Origin: Bacteroidota bacterium | GTDB lineage: Bacteria; Bacteroidota; Bacteroidia; Flavobacteriales_F; PHOS-HE28 | Length of the DNA stretch: 42,503 nucleotides | Reading direction: 5' to 3' | Assembly (NCBI GenBank): GCA_023412755.1 | Contig: JAEZCB010000008.1 | Coordinates: 1 to 42,503, forward strand | In this document: piece by piece, positions 34,290 to 40,540 of the stretch | How positions within the stretch are numbered: position 1 is the stretch's first letter | Layout of the letters: each line of letters starts with the position of its first letter | Position numbers and translations under genes: made by a program | Notes under the pieces: model-generated | What the model was told of the DNA's origin: nothing | The model's input: only the letters and a program-made list of their open reading frames with translations | Database searches by the model: none

Positions 34290-34320
34290 ACCCATAGGTG
34301 TTCTCTTGTTCTTATTGATC

Positions 34321-34328
34321 TACCTTTG
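34321..34328 (+). promoter_or_regulatory. -7 box before atpB
   Basis: TACCTTTG followed by CGGCC, an exact match to TAnnTTTG, 48 nt before the atpB start. It may be an internal promoter that separates atpB onwards from the bactofilin part. Confidence 0.45.
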
Positions 34329-34375
34329 CGGCCGTTAAAACGGGGACCCCTGGCCTCCGAAGCACGATAAAGCCC

Positions 34376-35530
34376 TTGCTCCGAGCATCTTTCATCGCCT
34401 TCTGGGTACTTCTTAGCGGAGCCTTCACCGCCCAGGCACAAGACACCGATACCCTCCATCGTGGCCAGGAAGGCCTCATGGACGCCATTTCCGCGCACCA
34501 CCCCGATGTAGATGCGGCGGTACAACAGGCATCCGCGCATGGCTCGGAGGAGTGGACCCCTGGTGAACTGATCATGGGCCACATTGGCGATGATCATGGT
34601 TGGCATTTATTCGGCCATACCAGCCTGCCTCTTCCGGTCATTCTCTACAACAGCGAGCGGGGGTTGAGCATCTTCAGCAGCGGGCACTTCCACCATGGCG
34701 AAGATGCGTACAACGGCTACATGCTCAGTGAGGGAAAAGTTGTGGCCGTGAACGAACTGGAGACCATTCCAGCATCACAGGCCACCATCAATGAAGAGCT
34801 TACCGCCGCCACCTGGGACCTGAGCATCACTAAGAACGTGCTGGCCATGTTCTTGAGCATGCTCCTTATGCTGTTGATCTTCCTCTCCGTGGCGAAGGCT
34901 TACAAGAACCAGGGTGTGAAGGCGCCCAGGGGACTGCAAAGTTTCATTGAGCCGATCATTGTCTTCGTCCGGGATGATGTGGCCAAGGCGAACATCGGTC
35001 CTAAGTATGAACGGTTCATGCCATTCCTGCTCACGGTGTTCTTCTTCATTTTGATCAACAACCTGCTGGGCCTTGTCCCATTCTTCCCAGGAGGAGCCAA
35101 TGTCACCGGCAATATCTCGATCACATTGGCCCTGGCAGCTTTCACATTCGTGATCATCCTGCTCAACGGCAACAAGCATTACTGGGGCCACATCATAGCC
35201 ATGCCGGGTGTGCCGAAATGGGTACTGATCATCCTTACACCGGTGGAGATACTCGGGGTGTTCCTGCGCCCGCTGATCCTCATGATCCGTCTATTCGCTA
35301 ACATCACGGCCGGTCATATCATCGTGCTGAGCTTCTTCGCCCTGATCTTCATCTTCGGGCGCATCAATGAAGGACTGGGATGGGGCATCTCGGTGGTCAG
35401 CCTTACGTTCACCATCTTCATGACCCTGCTTGAATTGCTTGTGGCCTTCATCCAGGCCTTCGTGTTCACCTTCCTTTCCGCGATGTACTTCGGTGCCGCC
35501 ATTGAAGAACCGCATCCGGACCATCACTAA
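34376..35530 (+). CDS. atpB: ATP synthase F0 subunit a
   Basis: 384 residues with a TTG start; a stop codon lies in frame about 60 nt upstream and there is no ATG between, while TTG gives a proper signal peptide (LRASFIAFWVLLSGAFTAQA, then Q). An N-terminal exported part of about 140 residues is rich in His (SAHHPDVDAA, GDDHGWHLFG, FHHGEDAYNGY), an extension known in Bacteroidota. The membrane domain follows with five to six helices; the essential Arg is Arg305 in LMIRLFANITAGH. It forms the proton half-channels next to the c-ring. Next gene atpE after 33 nt. Confidence 0.95.
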   Translation: MLRASFIAFWVLLSGAFTAQAQDTDTLHRGQEGLMDAISAHHPDVDAAVQQASAHGSEEWTPGELIMGHIGDDHGWHLFGHTSLPLPVILYNSERGLSIFSSGHFHHGEDAYNGYMLSEGKVVAVNELETIPASQATINEELTAATWDLSITKNVLAMFLSMLLMLLIFLSVAKAYKNQGVKAPRGLQSFIEPIIVFVRDDVAKANIGPKYERFMPFLLTVFFFILINNLLGLVPFFPGGANVTGNISITLALAAFTFVIILLNGNKHYWGHIIAMPGVPKWVLIILTPVEILGVFLRPLILMIRLFANITAGHIIVLSFFALIFIFGRINEGLGWGISVVSLTFTIFMTLLELLVAFIQAFVFTFLSAMYFGAAIEEPHPDHH

Positions 35531-35563
35531 GTAGACCAACACAAACCAAAAACGTCCTCCCAC

Positions 35564-35821
35564 ATGTTCCTTTCGATCCTCCTGCAAGCAGCCACCGAGC
35601 CCACCAACCTGCACTTCGGCTTGGCCGCCATCGGTGCCGGTCTAGCCGCCATCGCAGCCGGTATCGGCATCGGCCGCATCGGTGGTGATGCCATGCAGGC
35701 CATCGCCCGCCAGCCGGAGGCCACGAACGATATCCGCGCGAACATGATCCTTGCTGCCGCTCTCGTGGAAGGTGCGGCCATGTTCGGTATCGTGGTGGGT
35801 CTGCTCGCAATGGTGCTCTAA
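35564..35821 (+). CDS. atpE: ATP synthase F0 subunit c
   Basis: 85 residues, a hairpin of two helices. The first helix is rich in glycine/alanine repeats (GAGLAAIAAGIGIGRIGGDA), the polar loop ARQPEA contains the F1-contact residues, and the proton-binding Glu69 lies in AAALVEGAAMFG. The motif resembles proton-coupled rather than sodium-coupled rings, since a typical Na-site Ser after the Glu is absent. It has the Bacteroidota-type N-terminal hydrophobic extension (MFLSILLQAATEP). Confidence 0.96.
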   Translation: MFLSILLQAATEPTNLHFGLAAIGAGLAAIAAGIGIGRIGGDAMQAIARQPEATNDIRANMILAAALVEGAAMFGIVVGLLAMVL

Positions 35822-35864
35822 AGCACCTTGCGTAAGACCCGGCACTGTTTAAAACCATTGGACC

Positions 35865-36362
35865 ATGTTGATCGAACCCTCATTCGGCCTTGTTTTCTGG
35901 ATGACCGTTTCATTCCTTGCGGTCTTCTTCATCCTGAAGAAATTCGCCTGGAAGCCGATCCTCGGAACCCTGAATGAGCGTGAGCGTTCCATCGAGGACG
36001 CGCTCAACGAAGCGAAGAAGGCACGCGAGGAGATCTCCTCCATGAATGCCCGGAACGAGGAGTTGATGCGTGAGGCTCGTGAGGAAAGGGAGAACATGCT
36101 GCGGGAAGCACGCGAGATCCGCGACCGTGAGATCGCCACTGCGAAGGCCCGCGCAAAGAGCGAGGCCGAGGCTTTGCTGGCCCGAGCTCGTGAGGACATC
36201 CGCAACGAGAAGAACGCAGCGATCACAGAAATGAAGAACCAGGTGGCCGAGTTGAGCATCATGGTGGCCGAGCAGATCCTCAAGGAAAAACTCAGCACCA
36301 ACGCCGCACAGCAAGCACTGGTTGAAAAGGTGATGAACGAGGCCGACCTGCGCCGCTCATGA
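35865..36362 (+). CDS. atpF: ATP synthase F0 subunit b
   Basis: 165 residues. One membrane helix near the N-terminus (LVFWMTVSFLAVFFILKKFA) is followed by WKPILGTLNERERSIEDALN and a long charged coiled coil (EEISSMNARNEELMREAREE, ARAKSEAEALLARAREDI) that dimerises as the peripheral stalk, ending in ILKEKLSTNAAQQALVEKVM. The stop overlaps the atpH start by 4 nt. Confidence 0.96.
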   Translation: MLIEPSFGLVFWMTVSFLAVFFILKKFAWKPILGTLNERERSIEDALNEAKKAREEISSMNARNEELMREAREERENMLREAREIRDREIATAKARAKSEAEALLARAREDIRNEKNAAITEMKNQVAELSIMVAEQILKEKLSTNAAQQALVEKVMNEADLRRS

Positions 36363-36919
36363 TCATCTCACCCGTAGCATACCGGTACGCGCGTTCCCTG
36401 CTGGACCTTTCGCGCAGCGAAGGTCTGTTGAAGGGCACTTTGGAGGACATGGGTCTGGTGGCGGCCACCACCCGGGGAAGCCGTGAATTGATCACCTTGC
36501 TGAAAAGCCCGGTGGTGAAGGCCGATCGCAAGGCGCGGATCCTGGAACAACTGTTCGCCGGCAAGATCGGAACGGTTACCGCCAAGTTCATCCAGATACT
36601 GGTGCGCAAGGGCCGCGAGGCATTGCTGCCGGAGATCGCAGTCGCATTCAGCAAACTGTATAAGGAGGAGCAGGGCATCGTGGATGTCGAGGTACGGTCC
36701 GCCGCTCCCCTATCGGATATCGCGCGCAAGCAGGTACATGACCTCGCTGCCGCCAAACATCCTGGCAAGTCCATCGAGATCTCGGAGAAGGTGGACCATG
36801 AACTCATCGGTGGCATTGTGATCCGCATTGGCGATGACCAATACGATGGCAGTGTCGCACGACGGCTCCAGGACCTGCGCCGCAAATTCTCTGAGAATCC
36901 CTACATACCTGAGATCTAG
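36359..36919 (+). CDS. atpH: ATP synthase F1 subunit delta
   Basis: 186 residues. N-terminal helical bundle ISPVAYRYARSLLDLSRSEG, then LKSPVVKADRKARILEQLF and GKIGTVTAKFIQILVRKGRE; C-terminal part with DVEVRSAAPLSDIARKQVHD and the conserved end VDHELIGGIVIRIGDDQYDG, SVARRLQDLRRKF. It joins the b dimer to the top of the alpha-beta hexamer. It starts inside the end of atpF (4-nt overlap) and atpA begins 2 nt after it. Confidence 0.96.
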   Translation: MIISPVAYRYARSLLDLSRSEGLLKGTLEDMGLVAATTRGSRELITLLKSPVVKADRKARILEQLFAGKIGTVTAKFIQILVRKGREALLPEIAVAFSKLYKEEQGIVDVEVRSAAPLSDIARKQVHDLAAAKHPGKSIEISEKVDHELIGGIVIRIGDDQYDGSVARRLQDLRRKFSENPYIPEI

Positions 36920-36921
36920 AC

Positions 36922-38502
36922 ATGGCTGAAGTAAAACCCGCCGAGGTTTCGGCGATCCTCAAGCAGGAACTGGCCGGCTTCCGTTCGGAGGCCGAACTCG
37001 AAGAGGTGGGTACCGTACTGCAGGTCGGTGACGGGATCGCCCGCATCTATGGCCTTGGCGGAGTGCAAAGCGGCGAACTGATCGAGTTCAACAGCGGCCT
37101 TCGCGGTATCGTACTCAACCTCGAAGAGGATAATGTGGGTGCCGTATTGCTGGGCGCCACGGTGGGCGTCAAGGAAGGCGATACCGTTCGCCGTACGAAC
37201 CGTATCGCCAGCATCCGCGTGGGTGAAGAGATGGTGGGCCGTGTGGTGAACACACTTGGCGAGCCGATCGACGGAAAGGGCCCCATCGGTGGTGAATTGT
37301 TCGAGATGCCCTTGGAGCGTAAGGCCCCAGGGGTCATCTTCCGGGAGCCGGTGAAGGAACCGCTGCAAACGGGCATCAAAGCGGTCGACGCTATGATCCC
37401 CATCGGTCGTGGCCAGCGTGAATTGATCATCGGGGACCGCCAGACAGGGAAGAGCACTGTGGCGATCGATACGATCATCAACCAGCGTGAATTCTATGAA
37501 GCAGGCAAGCCCGTGTTCTGCATCTATGTCGCCGTGGGCCAGAAAGGTTCCACTGTGGCCGGAACGGTGAAGACACTGGAGGAGAATGGTGCCATGCCAT
37601 ATACGGTGGTGGTGGCCGCCAACGCCAGCGATCCCGCACCGATGCAGTTCTATGCCCCCTTCACCGGTGCCGCTATCGGAGAATATTTCCGCGATACCGG
37701 CCGTCCGGCGTTGATCGTATACGACGATCTTTCAAAACAGGCTGTTGCCTACCGCGAAGTATCCCTCCTGCTTCGCCGGCCACCAGGTCGTGAAGCATAC
37801 CCTGGTGATGTGTTCTACCTGCATAGCCGCCTTCTGGAGCGCGCCGCAAAGATCACCGGCGACCAGAGTGTGGCAGAGCAGATGAACGATCTTCCTGAAA
37901 GCCTGAAGGGGCGCGTGAGGGGCGGTGGATCGCTTACCGCGCTGCCGATCATTGAAACACAGGCAGGCGACGTTTCAGCCTACATCCCCACGAACGTGAT
38001 CTCCATCACCGATGGTCAGATCTTCCTGGAAAGCAACCTGTTCCTTTCCGGTGTTCGCCCTGCCATCAACGTGGGCATCAGCGTGAGTCGCGTTGGCGGC
38101 AACGCCCAGATCAAATCCATGAAGAAGGTGGCAGGAACGCTGAAGCTCGATCAGGCACAGTATAGGGAACTGGAAGCCTTCTCGAAATTCGGCTCCGACC
38201 TGGATGCGGCCACCAAGGCGGTACTGGATAAAGGTGCGCGGAACGTGGAGATCCTCAAGCAGGGCCAGAACAGCCCCATGCGCGTTGAGGAACAGATCGC
38301 GATCATCTACTGCGGTACCAAAGGGCTGCTCACGAAGATCCCCGTAAAGAATGTGAAGCAGTTCGAAGCCGAGTTCATCACCATGCTCCGCAACAAGCAT
38401 CAGGATACACTGGATGCGTTGAAGCGCGGTGAGTACAACGATCAGATCACCGGTGTACTTGAAAAGGTCGCCAACGATCTGGTGAAGAGCCTGGATAACT
38501 AA
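36922..38502 (+). CDS. atpA: ATP synthase F1 subunit alpha
   Basis: 526 residues. The beta-barrel domain (about 25-95) includes VLQVGDGIARIYGLGGVQSG. The nucleotide domain has the Walker A motif GDRQTGKST (171-179), then VYVAVGQKGSTVA-like text (IYVAVGQKGSTVAGT), PALIVYDDLSKQAVAYRE (Walker B-like) and the alpha signature GSLTALPIIETQAGDVSAYI with PTNVISITDGQIFLESNLF. The C-terminal helical domain ends in GVLEKVANDLVKSLDN. Non-catalytic partner of beta; its atpD gene is not in the window. Confidence 0.98.
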   Translation: MAEVKPAEVSAILKQELAGFRSEAELEEVGTVLQVGDGIARIYGLGGVQSGELIEFNSGLRGIVLNLEEDNVGAVLLGATVGVKEGDTVRRTNRIASIRVGEEMVGRVVNTLGEPIDGKGPIGGELFEMPLERKAPGVIFREPVKEPLQTGIKAVDAMIPIGRGQRELIIGDRQTGKSTVAIDTIINQREFYEAGKPVFCIYVAVGQKGSTVAGTVKTLEENGAMPYTVVVAANASDPAPMQFYAPFTGAAIGEYFRDTGRPALIVYDDLSKQAVAYREVSLLLRRPPGREAYPGDVFYLHSRLLERAAKITGDQSVAEQMNDLPESLKGRVRGGGSLTALPIIETQAGDVSAYIPTNVISITDGQIFLESNLFLSGVRPAINVGISVSRVGGNAQIKSMKKVAGTLKLDQAQYRELEAFSKFGSDLDAATKAVLDKGARNVEILKQGQNSPMRVEEQIAIIYCGTKGLLTKIPVKNVKQFEAEFITMLRNKHQDTLDALKRGEYNDQITGVLEKVANDLVKSLDN

Positions 38503-38580
38503 GCATGTTCCCCGGCGGTGTGGCCACAGGCCTATCCCGTGTATCAAACCGCCAGCTAGAACCCGCCAACTGAAGAGAAG

Positions 38581-39462
38581 ATGCCCAGCCTGAAGGAGGT
38601 TCGCAACCGGATCGTTTCGGTGAACAGCACCAAGCAGATCACTGCTGCCATGAAAATGGTGAGCGCTGCCAAGCTGCGCCGTGCCCAGGATGCGATCATC
38701 CGGATGCGGCCATATGCCGAAAAGTTGCGGACCATCCTGAGCAGCGTGAGCGCCAGCCTGGATGGCAGCGAAGGCATCTATAGCCAGCAACGCGAGGTCA
38801 AGCGGGTGCTGCTCGTGCCCATCGTAAGTAATCGGGGCCTTGCCGGTGCCTTCAACACCCAGGTCTTCCGCCTTATGCGTCGGGCTGTGAAAGAACTTCA
38901 GGCCCAGGGTGTCCAGGTGAATATCCTGCCGATCGGCAAAAAGGCGATGGACTTGTACAGGCGCAGTGGCTTGCTGGATACAGCGTTACCGTCCGACCTG
39001 GCGAACCTGTACGATGGATTGAATTTCGAGAAGACCGCACCCGTGGCCGAATTAGTGATGCGGAAGTTCGCCGATGGTACCTATGATCGCGTGGTGCTCT
39101 TCTACAACAAATTCAAGAATGCCGCGGTGCAGATCGTTAGCGAGGAACAGTTCCTGCCGATACTGCCTGCCGAAACCTCTTCTGAGGATAATAAGGTCAG
39201 CGGGGAGCATATCATGTCCCCGGACCGGCGTACCATCGTGGAGGAGATCATTCCAAAGAGTTTGAAGATCCAGCTGTACAAGGCGCTACTGGATAGTTAT
39301 GCGGCGGAGCACGGTGCACGAATGACAGCCATGCACAAGGCCACCGACAATGCCGATTCATTGCTGAAGGACCTGCGTCTTTCCTACAACAAGGCACGGC
39401 AGGCGGCCATCACCGGAGAGATCCTCGAGATCGTGGGCGGCGCAGAAGCGTTGAAGGGCTGA
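38581..39462 (+). CDS. atpG: ATP synthase F1 subunit gamma
   Basis: 293 residues. The N-terminal helix is MPSLKEVRNRIVSVNSTKQI then TAAMKMVSAAKLRRAQDAII, and the C-terminal helix carries ASYAAEHGARMTAMHKATDN-like text (here SYAAEHGARMTAMHKATDNA) then LRLSYNKARQAAITGEILEI and VGGAEAL, as expected for the rotating shaft. It lies 78 nt after atpA; that gap holds no visible feature. Operon end: 18 nt past its stop a strong hairpin follows. atpD and atpC are not downstream, in line with a split ATP synthase locus. Confidence 0.97.
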   Translation: MPSLKEVRNRIVSVNSTKQITAAMKMVSAAKLRRAQDAIIRMRPYAEKLRTILSSVSASLDGSEGIYSQQREVKRVLLVPIVSNRGLAGAFNTQVFRLMRRAVKELQAQGVQVNILPIGKKAMDLYRRSGLLDTALPSDLANLYDGLNFEKTAPVAELVMRKFADGTYDRVVLFYNKFKNAAVQIVSEEQFLPILPAETSSEDNKVSGEHIMSPDRRTIVEEIIPKSLKIQLYKALLDSYAAEHGARMTAMHKATDNADSLLKDLRLSYNKARQAAITGEILEIVGGAEALKG

Positions 39463-39480
39463 GCATTTCCATTGGAATTT

Positions 39481-39512
39481 GGAAAGGGCGATCGCGACCG
39501 ATCGCCCTTTCC
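39481..39512. terminator. Bidirectional hairpin terminator between atpG and the PorP/SprF gene
   Basis: A perfect 14-bp stem (39481-39494 with 39499-39512) and a 4-nt loop (CGAC). The stem ends in AAA/TTT blocks that can serve both strands. It lies between the stop codons of convergent genes at 39462 and 39532. Confidence 0.85.
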
Positions 39513-39531
39513 AGTTGAATATCCACTCATC

Positions 39532-40536
39532 TTAGAACGACTTGCGCTGTACCCGGCGGTCGCGGCCCGAATGTGTGCCATAGTAGATCACCGAGAATTC
39601 ATAGGCTCCATTCTTATTGGTGTATTTCCCCAGCGGCGATGTATTCACATCATAGCTGAAGCGGTACATGGCACTTTTATGCTTCAGTCCAACCTGGGCT
39701 ATGATGGCATCATTCAACCTATAGGATACACCGGCCACACCACTGTATACGGATCCAGGTATCCCGATCTCTCCGATCATACCGGCATGGATCATCTGAT
39801 CGGCCCCCTGCCGCCAGAACAGACCCATGGGCACCAGATAGATGTCCTGGCTTACTTCGATCCGTGCGCCAGCATTGGCCGACCAGCGAATGGGCACGTC
39901 ACTGCTTGTTGAACGCAATATGGATTCATCAGGGGTGTTCACGTGGAACAGAGCGAAGTTCCCGAATGGATTGACCCGCTTGTTCACGTTCATGGACCGG
40001 TATGCTATGCCGATCGAAACATCAGGCATCAAGCGTGCACCCCGCTCGAAGTTCTCACCAGAGGGCAGATCGGTATCAAAGTAGCCATCGGAATATTGAG
40101 CATCCCATACCAGTTGCTGGTCGTTGATCTTCTTGTAGATCAGCCCCAGGCTGACACCACCTGAGAGGGTCGCCTTCGCACCACTGCCTAGAACGTTGTA
40201 GGCCGCGGCACCTCCAGCTTGGAACGTGTTCATGATGCCCGCCATGTTGTAGTTGGTGAGGTACATGCCGAATCCATAGCGATCCTTCATGGCTATGTCG
40301 TAACCAAAGCTGGTGGTAAGAAAACTATTGGACAGGCTGTTCCACTGGCTTCGCACATTGCTCGTCATCCGGAAATCACCTTCGTTGAACATTCCGGTGA
40401 GTGCCGGATTGAGCACCATTGGGGCCGCATCATACTGAGACAATTGCCCATCCTGTGCATTTGAACCGATCGCCAGGGCGGCACCCAATGCGATCAAAGA
40501 TCCTTTTATCGTGCTTTTCATCTCTTTGTTCAGCAT
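39532..40536 (-). CDS. PorP/SprF family type IX secretion outer-membrane protein
   Basis: 334 residues from ATG 40536, or 329 from a second ATG at 40521 that has an AAAGAG before it. The signal peptide (STIKGSLIALGAALAIGSNA-Q) is followed by the PorP/SprF hallmark QLSQYDAAPMVLNPALTGMF, then barrel strands (FRMTSNVRSQWNSLSNSFLT, YGFGMYLTNYNMAG, ATLSGGVSLGLIYKK, GVSYRLNDAIIAQVGLKH) and a terminal HKSAMYRFSYDVNTSPLGKY. The family carries T9SS type B cargo such as SprB to the surface, and each member is often next to its cargo gene. Here the upstream neighbour, 4 nt away, is such a cargo protein. Confidence 0.93.
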   Translation of the reverse strand: MLNKEMKSTIKGSLIALGAALAIGSNAQDGQLSQYDAAPMVLNPALTGMFNEGDFRMTSNVRSQWNSLSNSFLTTSFGYDIAMKDRYGFGMYLTNYNMAGIMNTFQAGGAAAYNVLGSGAKATLSGGVSLGLIYKKINDQQLVWDAQYSDGYFDTDLPSGENFERGARLMPDVSIGIAYRSMNVNKRVNPFGNFALFHVNTPDESILRSTSSDVPIRWSANAGARIEVSQDIYLVPMGLFWRQGADQMIHAGMIGEIGIPGSVYSGVAGVSYRLNDAIIAQVGLKHKSAMYRFSYDVNTSPLGKYTNKNGAYEFSVIYYGTHSGRDRRVQRKSF

Positions 40537-40540
40537 TGGG

